Positions 51,222 through 58,983 of a stretch of 64,000 bases of DNA are shown one piece after another. Every line of letters begins with the position of its first letter. Position 1 is the stretch's first letter. Below the pieces are notes generated by a model, which saw only the letters and a list, made by a program, of their open reading frames with translations, was not told the DNA's origin and made no database searches. Position numbers and translations under genes: made by a program. This DNA is from Betaproteobacteria bacterium (GTDB lineage Bacteria; Pseudomonadota; Gammaproteobacteria; Burkholderiales; Rhodocyclaceae): the NCBI GenBank assembly GCA_016208415.1, contig JACQYB010000040.1, forward strand, positions 1 to 64,000, given 5' to 3'.

Positions 51222-51580
51222 GCGGTTCTTGCGGCACGCGCCGCGCCGGGCTCCTGCTCCTGAAGCGCCTTGGCTTCCCGGTACTGACGTTCGAACTCCT
51301 GTGCATCAAAACCGTCGTCCACGTCGGCTTCGAGAGAAGTGCCCAACCACGAGGCTTCCTCGGCAACAAGCGCGGGGTCCTTGGCTTCAAGCTCGGTCAG
51401 GCGCTTTGCCGCCTCGGCCAGCTCGTTGCTCTCGCGGTCCAGCTCACGGCGAAGAAGGTCAATCAGGAACCGGCCACGTTGGCGTGGCGCAACAACCTGC
51501 GCGAAGCGGGCCGCGAGATCATCCGGAAGGCGCACAAGCACTTGCTGTTGTCTGGGCATGGTGGAGTTGCGATCTGACAT
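51218..51580 (-). CDS. Ribbon-helix-helix antitoxin of the MazF-like toxin
   Basis: A 120-residue protein. The N-terminal ribbon-helix-helix (QQQVLVRLPDDLAARFAQVV, RGRFLIDLLRREL) binds DNA; the long acidic helical tail binds the toxin. ATG at 51580 is used; ATG at 51559 is possible. Confidence 0.87.
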   Translation of the reverse strand: MSDRNSTMPRQQQVLVRLPDDLAARFAQVVAPRQRGRFLIDLLRRELDRESNELAEAAKRLTELEAKDPALVAEEASWLGTSLEADVDDGFDAQEFERQYREAKALQEQEPGAARAARTA

Positions 51581-51594
51581 TGCTCATATGAACA

Positions 51595-51609
51595 TGATAC
51601 ATGCTATCA
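51595..51609. promoter_or_regulatory. Operator-like inverted repeat of the MazEF-like pair
   Basis: TGATA-CATGC-TATCA lies 14 bp upstream of the antitoxin start. Confidence 0.5.
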
Positions 51610-51660
51610 CTCCATCCATGCCCCCGGACCGCCGCCCACGCCGGCGCCTGGCCCTGCCCC

Positions 51661-51885
51661 GGGGCTGAGGGATATTTGCCCGCAGGGCGGCGATTCCCCG
51701 GACTTCAAGCGCGGGACACGCGATGACGGACGGGAAGAATGGCGGCGAAGGGGATCAGGAGAAGCGCGCTTCCAGCAGCGTCAGATCGTCGGCCAGACGT
51801 ATGCCGTTGGAAAAATTCAGCAGCGCCTTCTGCAGCGCTTCGAGATTCAGCGGCGTGCGCGGATAGCCCATGGTCTTCAGCGTGC
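51661..51885. repeat. Divergent copy of the 3' end of the PAS-PP2C gene, copy B (native)
   Basis: The native partner of 50597-50822, covering the last 43 codons of the intact phosphatase gene and about 95 bp beyond its stop. Confidence 0.8.
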
Positions 51886-52864
51886 CCAGCAATCCCTCTG
51901 CGCCAAGCATGTCTCCCGATGCGTCGTGGATTTCCGTGGCGCCGTCGGTGAACATCAGCAGGGCATCCCCCGGGGCGCAGGCGAATGCCTCTTCCTGGTA
52001 GTCTGCGCCGGTGGTCGCGCCGAGGGGCAGGCCCGAGGCGGCGATCTGGTCCGCCCCGCCGTCTGGGTGGACCAGGAGCATGCCGGGTCCCCCGGCCGAC
52101 ACGAAGCGCACGGTCCTGGCGGCGGCGTCCACGACGCCGCAAAGCGCGGTGGCGAAGGACTCGTATTTCACCACCTGGCACAGTTCCCGGTTCAACAGCC
52201 CGGCAAACTCCGCCGGCACGGTGAGGGCGTGGAAATTGCGCTCCCACAGGGCGCTCAGATGCATGGTATGGAGGGCGGCGGCCACGCCGTGCCCCATCAC
52301 GTCCGCCAGCAGAAAGCCGTAGTGGTCGGCATCGAGGGCGCGGAGGGCGAAATAGTCGCCGCCGACCATGTCATGGGGCAGATAGATGCTGGCGAAGCCG
52401 ACCCGGTCGTCCCGGGGCAGTTGATGCTCCATCGACAGGGTCTGGATGCGCTTGGCGCGCTGCAGGTTGGCGTGGGTTTCGGAGAAATCTCGGAACGTCT
52501 CCACGCCTCCGACCACCTGGCCCTGCGCATCGTGGATGGGCGCCACCGATACCGTCATGGGCACGCGCTCCCCGCTCTTGGTGAGGCCGTACACCGTGAG
52601 GGCGACGTTGCTGGCGCTGTTGGTGACCATGCTGCGGTGCAAGGGGCAGAACTCGTGGCCGCACAGCCGCCGTCCATCCTGGTCGACATGGGCGAGAACG
52701 CCGTCGTGGCAGCATCGGCCCACGACTTCATCGGCGGTCCATCCGGTGATGCGTTCGGCGGACTTGCTCCAGTACACGATGCGGCGTTCCCTGTCGCACA
52801 CGTAAACGCCGTCGTTCAGCGAGTCCAGGATGACATCGGACACGGGTGCGTTTGCCTCGGTCAC
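51755..52864 (-). CDS. PAS domain plus PP2C/SpoIIE-type serine phosphatase
   Basis: A 369-residue protein. The GTG at 52864 follows CGGAGGAG and is preferred to the longer frame. The N-terminal PAS domain (about 10-130) contains a Cys/His-rich segment (GRCCHDGVLAH, then CGHEFCPLH) that could bind metal. The C-terminal SpoIIE/PP2C domain has the metal-binding Asp motifs GGDYFA, LLADVMGHG, LLMFTDGATE and ADDLTLLEARF. RsbU-like enzymes dephosphorylate anti-sigma antagonists; no partner gene is next to it. Confidence 0.9.
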   Translation of the reverse strand: MTEANAPVSDVILDSLNDGVYVCDRERRIVYWSKSAERITGWTADEVVGRCCHDGVLAHVDQDGRRLCGHEFCPLHRSMVTNSASNVALTVYGLTKSGERVPMTVSVAPIHDAQGQVVGGVETFRDFSETHANLQRAKRIQTLSMEHQLPRDDRVGFASIYLPHDMVGGDYFALRALDADHYGFLLADVMGHGVAAALHTMHLSALWERNFHALTVPAEFAGLLNRELCQVVKYESFATALCGVVDAAARTVRFVSAGGPGMLLVHPDGGADQIAASGLPLGATTGADYQEEAFACAPGDALLMFTDGATEIHDASGDMLGAEGLLGTLKTMGYPRTPLNLEALQKALLNFSNGIRLADDLTLLEARFS

Positions 52865-52925
52865 CGACGTACTCCTCCGACTGGATACCGAACAGAAGAG
52901 GTAACGGCACCCGGAGCGCGCGGGT

Positions 52926-54752
52926 TTAGCTGCGGTCGCTGCGCCTGCCTGAGGCGCCGCCATCGCTCCCGTGCGCCGCCAGGCGCCGCCGCATCCCCAG
53001 CGACCAGCCCACCGCCGCCAGCGCCGCCAGCACCACCGGCCCGTTGCCCAGTCGCGCGTAGGGCGTGGTGCCGGTGTAGCCGCGCACCTCGGCGGTGAGG
53101 GCGCCGGCGGTGAAGGGCGGCAGCGTGTGCAGCAGTTCGCCGCGGGCGCCGATCACGGCCGTCATGCCGGTGTTGGTGGCGCGCAGCATCATGCGGCCGG
53201 ACTCCAGGGCGCGCATGCGGGAGATCTGCAGGTGCTGGGGCTGGGCCAGGGAATCGCCGAACCAGGCGGTGTTGGAGAGATTGACCAGCAGCGTGGCCTG
53301 CGGCAGGGCGCGGATGATCTCCTCGCCGAATACGTCCTCGTAGCAGATGTTCGGCGCCACCGCCTCGCCGGCCAGGCGCAGCGGCGGCTGCTCGGCACCG
53401 CCGCGGGCGAAGTCGGACATGGGGATGCGCAGCCATTCCAGCGTCCAGGCGAGCAGCGGCGGCGTGAATTCGCCGAAGGGCACGAGATGGTTCTTGCTGT
53501 AGCGCTGCGCCGGGCTGGCGCCGTAGCCCACGGCGCTGTTGAGGTAGCGGCCGGCGTTGTCGCGGGTGACGATGCCAAGCAGCACGTCCGCGCCGGGGCC
53601 GGCGGCCTCGGCCAGCGCTTCCAGGTAGCCCTGGGGCACGCCGTCCAGCGTCGTCGGCAGTGCCGTCTCCGGCAGCACCAGCAGACGGGCGGGATGGCGG
53701 CGCGCCAGTTGCAGGTAGGCATCCAGGGATTGGGTGAGGCGCTCCGGCTGCCACTTCAGGCTCTGTTCGACGTTGCCCTGCAACAAGCTGACGGTGAAGG
53801 CCGCCGGCTGCGCGTCGGTCCAGTTCACCCGTCCCAGCGCCGCGCCCCCCCCGGCCACCGCCGCCACGGCCGACACGGCCACGGCCAGCATCCCCGGCCG
53901 CCATGCCGCCGCCGGGCCGTCCCAAGGCGGCATGGAGCCCCCCTGGGGGGCAGCGAAGCGTGGGGGCGGTTCCGCTGCCGCCGCCGGGCCGTCCCAAGGC
54001 GGCATGGAGCCCCCTTGGGGGGCAGCGAAGCGTGGGGGCGGTTCCGCTGCCGCCGCCGGGCCGCCCCAAGGCGGCATGCAGCCCCCCTGGGGGGCAGCGA
54101 AGCGTGGGGGCGGTTCACATGCCGCGGTGGCGAGCAGCGCGGCGAGCAGCATCGTAATGAAGCCCAGACCATAGATCCCCACCAGCGGCGCCAGGCCGGC
54201 CAGCGGGCTGGGAGGCGTATGGACGTAGCCCAGCGCGAGCCAGGGGAAGCCCGTCAGGACCCAGCCGCGCAGCCATTCGGCGAGTGTCCAGGCGCCGGCG
54301 GCCAGCAGGGCGTCCGCCACCGGCCGGCCGCTGCGCAGCCACCCGAACAGCGCCCCGGCGCCGGCCGGGAAGAGCGCCAGCAGGGCGCAGAACAACAGCG
54401 TGGCCACGGCCGCCAGCGCCGTGGGCATGCCGCCGTAGTCGTGCAGGCTGACGAAAATCCACGACACCCCGGCGAGGAAGAAACCGAGCCCGAAGGCGAA
54501 GCCGCGCACCGCCGCGGCGGCGGCGGCATGGGAACGGCCCCCACGCTTCGCTGCCCCCCAAGGGGGCCCCCTGCCGCCTTGGGGCGGCCCGGCGGCGGCA
54601 GGGAAACGGCCCCCACGCTTCGCGCCACGCCACAGCGCCACCAGTGCGGCGAGGGTGAGCAGCGGCAGGGGAAACAGCCCGAAGGGCGCGAAGGCCGCGA
54701 CCGTGGCCCCGCCCAGCGCCGCGGCGGCGATGACGGGCAGCGCGCGCCTCAT
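52926..54752 (-). CDS. lnt: Apolipoprotein N-acyltransferase with in-frame repeat insertions
   Basis: A 608-residue protein; Lnt is usually about 510-530. The N-terminal TM bundle and the nitrilase domain are complete, with catalytic Glu in LPETALPTTLD, Lys in YSKNHLVPFGE and Cys in NICYEDVFGEE. Extra length comes from two in-frame insertions made of the same palindromic DNA repeat: one near residues 43-77 and a triple 24-residue repeat (EPPPRFAAPQGGSMPPWDGP-type) near residues 210-285, both in loops between TM segments. It adds the third acyl chain to lipoproteins in the inner membrane. It overlaps corC (ATGA). Confidence 0.93.
   Translation of the reverse strand: MRRALPVIAAAALGGATVAAFAPFGLFPLPLLTLAALVALWRGAKRGGRFPAAAGPPQGGRGPPWGAAKRGGRSHAAAAAAVRGFAFGLGFFLAGVSWIFVSLHDYGGMPTALAAVATLLFCALLALFPAGAGALFGWLRSGRPVADALLAAGAWTLAEWLRGWVLTGFPWLALGYVHTPPSPLAGLAPLVGIYGLGFITMLLAALLATAACEPPPRFAAPQGGCMPPWGGPAAAAEPPPRFAAPQGGSMPPWDGPAAAAEPPPRFAAPQGGSMPPWDGPAAAWRPGMLAVAVSAVAAVAGGGAALGRVNWTDAQPAAFTVSLLQGNVEQSLKWQPERLTQSLDAYLQLARRHPARLLVLPETALPTTLDGVPQGYLEALAEAAGPGADVLLGIVTRDNAGRYLNSAVGYGASPAQRYSKNHLVPFGEFTPPLLAWTLEWLRIPMSDFARGGAEQPPLRLAGEAVAPNICYEDVFGEEIIRALPQATLLVNLSNTAWFGDSLAQPQHLQISRMRALESGRMMLRATNTGMTAVIGARGELLHTLPPFTAGALTAEVRGYTGTTPYARLGNGPVVLAALAAVGWSLGMRRRLAAHGSDGGASGRRSDRS
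53911..54126. repeat. Three tandem copies of a 72-bp repeat inside lnt
   Basis: Exact period of 72 bp (starts 53911, 53983, 54055), each with GGCGGCATG, the palindrome CCCCCTTGGGGGG and GCAGCGAAGCGTGGGGGCGG. Because 72 is a multiple of three, the reading frame of lnt is kept. Copies differ by only a few bases. Confidence 0.92.
54532..54623. repeat. Inverted copy of the 72-bp repeat inside lnt
   Basis: The same element in the opposite orientation (GGCCCCCACGCTTCGC, CCCCCCAAGGGGG, CCGCCTTGGGGCGGCCC) plus a second partial copy. It is again in frame and codes for a GGR/PPWG-rich stretch of Lnt. Confidence 0.88.
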
Positions 54753-55582
54753 TCAGGCTCGGGCTGGACGCGATCCACGAGGAGCGTGTGCACGCGCCGG
54801 CTGTCGGCGCGCAGGACCTGGATGCGCAGGCCGTCCACCACGACGGCCTCGCCGCGCTTGGGCAGCCGGCCGAGGTGATGGATGACCAGGCCCCCCACGG
54901 TGTCGAACTCGTCGTCCTCGAAATGGGTATCGAAGGCGGCGTTGAAGTCGTCGATCTCGGTGGTGGCCTTGACGCGGTAGCGCCCGCTCTGGTCCAGCAG
55001 GATGCTGTCGCCGGCCTCGTCGAAGTCGTACTCGTCCTCGATGTCGCCGACGATCTGCTCCAGCACGTCCTCGATGGTCACCAGCCCCGCCACGCCGCCG
55101 TACTCGTCCACCACGATGGCCATGTGGTTGCGCGACACGCGGAACTCGCGCAGCAGCACGTTGAGCCGCTTGGACTCGGGCACGAACACCGCCGGGCGCA
55201 GCATGTCGCGCAGGTGGAACTCCTTGCCGGCGAAGTAGCGCAGCAGGTCCTTGGCCAGCAGGATGCCGATGATGTCGTCCTTGCCCTCGCCGACCACCGG
55301 AAAGCGCGAGTGTGCAGTGTGGATGACCTGGTCGATGAACGCCTCGGGCGTCTGGTCGATGTGGATCACTTCCATCTGGGCGCGCGGCACCATGATGTCG
55401 CGCACCTGCATGTCGGACACGCCCAGGGCGCCCTCGATGATGGACAGGGCATCGGCGTCGAGCAGGTTGCGTTCGAAGGCGGAATGCAGCAGCGCGAGCA
55501 ACTGCTCGCGGTCTTCGGGCTCGCGCATGAGCAGCGTGGACAGCCGCTCCAGCAGCGTAGGTCGACTCGGGGAACCTTCCAT
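54749..55582 (-). CDS. corC: CorC/HlyC-family CBS-domain transporter-associated protein
   Basis: A 277-residue protein. ATG at 55582. Two CBS domains (VRDIMVPRAQMEVIHIDQTP start; VSRNHMAIVVDEYGGVAGLV) and a C-terminal CorC_HlyC domain (IHHLGRLPKRGEAVVVDGLR). It sits between ybeY and lnt, the conserved order phoH-ybeY-corC-lnt. It is associated with Mg/Co efflux or lipoprotein-related membrane homeostasis. Confidence 0.95.
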   Translation of the reverse strand: MEGSPSRPTLLERLSTLLMREPEDREQLLALLHSAFERNLLDADALSIIEGALGVSDMQVRDIMVPRAQMEVIHIDQTPEAFIDQVIHTAHSRFPVVGEGKDDIIGILLAKDLLRYFAGKEFHLRDMLRPAVFVPESKRLNVLLREFRVSRNHMAIVVDEYGGVAGLVTIEDVLEQIVGDIEDEYDFDEAGDSILLDQSGRYRVKATTEIDDFNAAFDTHFEDDEFDTVGGLVIHHLGRLPKRGEAVVVDGLRIQVLRADSRRVHTLLVDRVQPEPE

Positions 55583-55634
55583 GTGCAATCGGCGCGTTCG
55601 GTGCAGCCGCTAAGCCGCGGAGTCGGCGTGGCGA

Positions 55635-56180
55635 CTATCCGGCGGCATAGGGGTCGGCAATTCCCAGCGCGGCGAGTATCTCCCTCTCCTTGGCTTCCAT
55701 GAGCGCGGCCTCCTCCTCCGACTCATGGTCCCATCCCAGCAGATGCAGCATACCATGCACCATGAGATGGGCGTAATGGGATGCGAGCGGCTTTTCCTGG
55801 GCGTGCGCCTCCTGCTCCACCACCGGCGCGCACAGCACCAGGTCGCCGGCCAGCCGCGGCGGCGCCTCGTAGGGAAAGGACAGCACGTTGGTGGCATTGT
55901 CGCGCCCGCGCCAGGCGGCATTCAGTTCGCGGCCCTCCTTCTGGTCCACCAACCGCACGGTCACCTCGCCGCCGCCGTCCCAGGCAGCGCGCAGCCAGCG
56001 GCGGATGTCGGCACGGCCGGGCAGGCCCTCCGCCTGGCAGGCATACTGGACCGCCAGCACCAGGCGGCGTCCGCCGCCCGCCGCACCGGGCTGCCCGGTC
56101 CCGCCGCGCACGGGCCGCCCGGGTTCCCCGCGCACGGACGGCTCAGCCTTGCGTACCTTCTTCCCGCCGTCTGTCGTCAT
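55635..56180 (-). CDS. ybeY: Endoribonuclease YbeY
   Basis: A 181-residue protein with the zinc motif [12 protein letters not shown] (HxxxHxxxxxH) and NVLSFPYE. It acts in 16S rRNA 3'-end maturation and ribosome quality control. The first 30 residues are Gly/Pro/Arg-rich and overlap the phoH stop by 38 bp, so the real start might be further in. Confidence 0.93.
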   Translation of the reverse strand: MTTDGGKKVRKAEPSVRGEPGRPVRGGTGQPGAAGGGRRLVLAVQYACQAEGLPGRADIRRWLRAAWDGGGEVTVRLVDQKEGRELNAAWRGRDNATNVLSFPYEAPPRLAGDLVLCAPVVEQEAHAQEKPLASHYAHLMVHGMLHLLGWDHESEEEAALMEAKEREILAALGIADPYAAG

Positions 56181-57216
56181 CTTCGTAGGCCGCCACGATG
56201 CGCGCCACCAGCGGATGGCGCACCACGTCGGCGGCGGTGAATTCCGTGAACGCGATGCCACGCACCGCCGCCAGCACGCGGCGCGCCTCCAGCAGGCCGC
56301 TCTTCTGGCCGCGCGCCAGGTCGATCTGGGTGACGTCGCCGGTGACCACCGCCCGCGCGCCGATGCCGATGCGGGTGAGGAACATCTTCATCTGCTCCGG
56401 CGTGGTGTTCTGCGCCTCGTCCAGGATGATGAAGGCGTGGTTCAGCGTGCGCCCGCGCCCGCAGGCCAGGGGCGCGATCTCGATGGCCTGGCGCTCGAAC
56501 AGTTTGGCCACCTTCTCGACGCCCAGCAGGTCGTAGAGGGCGTCGTAGAGCGGGCGCAGGTAGCGGTCCACCTTCTGCGCCAGGTCACCGGGCACCAAGC
56601 CCAGGCACTCGCCCGCCTCCACCGCCGGGCGGGTGAGGACGATGCGGCTGACCTGGTCGCGCTCCATGGCGTCCACCGCGCTGGCCACGGCCAGGTAGGT
56701 CTTGCCGGTGCCCGCCGGGCCGATGCCGAAGGTGATGTCGTGGTCCTGGATCTGCCGCAGGTACTGCACCTGGCGCGGCGTGCGCCCGTGCAGGTCGGCG
56801 CGCCGGGTGAGCAGCACCGGACCGGCGCCGGCCGCCGCCTCGGCGGCGTCCTGGCGCAGTTCCACCAGGCCCAGTTGAAGCTCGTCCAGGCTCAGGGTGT
56901 CGCCGGCGCGGTTGTAGAAATGCTCGATGGCGGCGGCGCCGCGCCGCGCCTGGTCGGCGGCGCCGCGCACGGTGAAGCTCGGGCCGCGCCGCGCGACGGC
57001 CACGTCGAAGGCGGCCTCGATCTGGCGCAGGTTCTCGTCCAGGGCGCCGCAGAGGTTCGCTAGGCGGTGGTTGTCCAGTGGGTCGAGATGGACTTCAACG
57101 GCGGCTGGCTTGGGCAGCGCCGCCGCCCCCGGCGTTGGGATCGGGGCCGGGCGCTCGGAGCGGCGGCCCGAGCTGCCGCTGCGGATGGCGACGCGCCGTC
57201 CGGGCTGGGGCTTCAT
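56143..57216 (-). CDS. phoH: PhoH-like P-loop ATPase
   Basis: A 357-residue protein. ATG at 57216 overlaps the miaB stop (ATGA). Walker A GPAGTGKT in [18 protein letters not shown], Walker [20 protein letters not shown], then [19 protein letters not shown]. The PhoH/YbeZ protein works with YbeY in RNA metabolism. Confidence 0.95.
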   Translation of the reverse strand: MKPQPGRRVAIRSGSSGRRSERPAPIPTPGAAALPKPAAVEVHLDPLDNHRLANLCGALDENLRQIEAAFDVAVARRGPSFTVRGAADQARRGAAAIEHFYNRAGDTLSLDELQLGLVELRQDAAEAAAGAGPVLLTRRADLHGRTPRQVQYLRQIQDHDITFGIGPAGTGKTYLAVASAVDAMERDQVSRIVLTRPAVEAGECLGLVPGDLAQKVDRYLRPLYDALYDLLGVEKVAKLFERQAIEIAPLACGRGRTLNHAFIILDEAQNTTPEQMKMFLTRIGIGARAVVTGDVTQIDLARGQKSGLLEARRVLAAVRGIAFTEFTAADVVRHPLVARIVAAYEDDDRRREEGTQG

Positions 57217-58407
57217 GCCTGGGCCGCCGCCTCCCGCACGACCTCGCCGCGCAGGCTGTGGGGCAGGGCGGCGGTGATGCGCACATCCACGAAGCGGTGG
57301 ATGAGATCGACCGGCCCGCCGAAATTCACCACGCGGTTGTTGTCGGTGCGCCCCGCCAGCTCGGTGGGGTCCTTCTTCGCCCGGCCCTCCACCATCACCC
57401 GCTGCACGCTGCCCACCATGGCGCGGGAGATGGCCTGGGCCTGCGCCTCGATGCGCGCCTGCAGGCGCAGCAGGCGGGCGAGCTTGACGTCGTGGGGCGT
57501 GGCATCGGGCAGGTCCGCCGCCGGCGTGCCGGGGCGGGGGCTGTAGAGGAAGCTGAAACTGGCGTCGAAGCCCACCTCGTCGATGAGCCGCATGGTGCGC
57601 TCGAAGTCGTCGTCCGTCTCGCCGGGGAAGCCAACGATGAAGTCCGACGACAGGCAGATGTCCGGGCGTGCCGCGCGCAGCCGCCGCACCACCGATTTGT
57701 ACTCCAGCGCCGTGTAGCCGCGCTTCATGGCCGCCAGGATGCGATCGGAACCGGACTGCACCGGCAGGTGCAGGTGGGAAACCAGCCTCGGCAGGCGGGT
57801 GTAGGCGTCGATCACCCGGGGGCTCATCTCGCGCGGGTGGGAGGTGGTGTAGCGCAGCCGCTCGATGCCGGGGATGTCGTGCACGCATTCCAGCAGCAGG
57901 GCGAAATCCGCCGCGTCGCCGTCGGGCAGGGCACCGCGGTACGCGTTCACGTTCTGCCCCAGCAGGGTGATTTCCTTCACCCCCTGGGCGGCCAGCCCGG
58001 CCACCTCGACGAGCACGTCCTCCAGCGGCCGCGAGATTTCCTCGCCGCGCGCGGCGCCGGGCGATGAGCGCGGGAATGCGATGCAGTGTCTGCGGACCGA
58101 AAACGATGTCCACGTAGGGCGCCCGGGCGATGATGGCCTCGCCCTCCTGGCTGGCCACGCAGCCGCCCACGCCGATCACCAGGTCGGGCCGTTCCTGCTT
58201 CAGCAGCCGCACCCGGCCCAGGTCGTGGAATACCCGCTCCTGCGCCTTCTCGCGCACCGAGCAGGTGTTGAACAGGATGAGGTCGGCGTCCTCCGGGCGG
58301 TCGGTCTTCTCGTAGCCCTCGGCGGCGGCGAGCACGGCGGCCATCCGGTCGGCGTCGTACTCGTGCATCTGGCAGCCGAAGCTGCGGATGTAGACCTTTT
58401 TCGTCAC
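57213..58407 (-). pseudogene. miaB: tRNA-2-methylthio-N6-isopentenyladenosine synthase with internal deletion and frameshift
   Basis: GTG at 58407 opens a normal MiaB N-terminus with the first cluster cysteines ([32 protein letters not shown]) up to [12 protein letters not shown]. At about 58046-58056 the frame changes and the sequence resumes at [20 protein letters not shown]. The lost part, about 50 residues, holds the radical-SAM motif CSKYCSFC. From there on the C-terminal half ([11 protein letters not shown] through the TRAM domain) is intact to 57213. Total length is about 150 bp short of a normal gene. The product could not do methylthiolation. Short GCGC/CGGCG repeats at the junction suggest slippage or an assembly collapse. 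Confidence 0.87.
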
Positions 58408-58436
58408 TGCTTCTTCATCGGAACGATGTGCGGACT

Positions 58437-58817
58437 TCACTGCCGCTCGTACGCATCGCGCACAGGCCGCTCGGGCCGAGCGGCCTCCTCGGCGGTGAGG
58501 ATCCACACCCGGTGCACCGCGCCGCCGTTGTCGGTGGTGAAGCGCACCAGCGCCGGCTGGTGTACCGCCGAGGGGACCAGGATGCGGTTGAACTCGTCGC
58601 GGATCTGCAGGCCGGCCGCCAGCGGCAGGGTGGCGCCGCCGATGTCCACCGACGACAGCCCGGGCGGCTGCATCACGCCGCGGCGCGCATCACCCGGAAT
58701 CGGACGCTGCGGCCCGCCGGGCGCCACCAGCGCCTGGGGCTCCTGCGGCGCCTCACCGCCGTCGCCCTGCGCGGCACCGATGACGCCCTGGATGATCAGG
58801 GGGATGAGGGGATTCAT
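58437..58817 (-). CDS. Hypothetical protein
   Basis: A 126-residue protein from ATG 58817. It has a short hydrophobic start ([17 protein letters not shown]), a Pro/Gly-rich middle and a C-terminal segment with [20 protein letters not shown]. No family is recognised. It lies 29 bp upstream of the miaB start on the same strand. Confidence 0.55.
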   Translation of the reverse strand: MNPLIPLIIQGVIGAAQGDGGEAPQEPQALVAPGGPQRPIPGDARRGVMQPPGLSSVDIGGATLPLAAGLQIRDEFNRILVPSAVHQPALVRFTTDNGGAVHRVWILTAEEAARPERPVRDAYERQ

Positions 58818-58983
58818 GCTGCAGTCCGGCGGATGGGTCGGGCGAGGCATGCTCCACCCGAGGTGAAGCCGATTATAGACTAGCCCGGCACGCCGCCCGT
58901 GGCCGGAACAAGGGCAATTCGACACCTCTGTTCCGCACCGTTGCAGTGCCGCTCACACACCAACCCCCCGCTGGCGTCCTCCT

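Noticed and set aside
53911-54126. CRISPR array
   Set aside because: The 72-bp units are contiguous tandem copies without unique spacers and are in frame within lnt.
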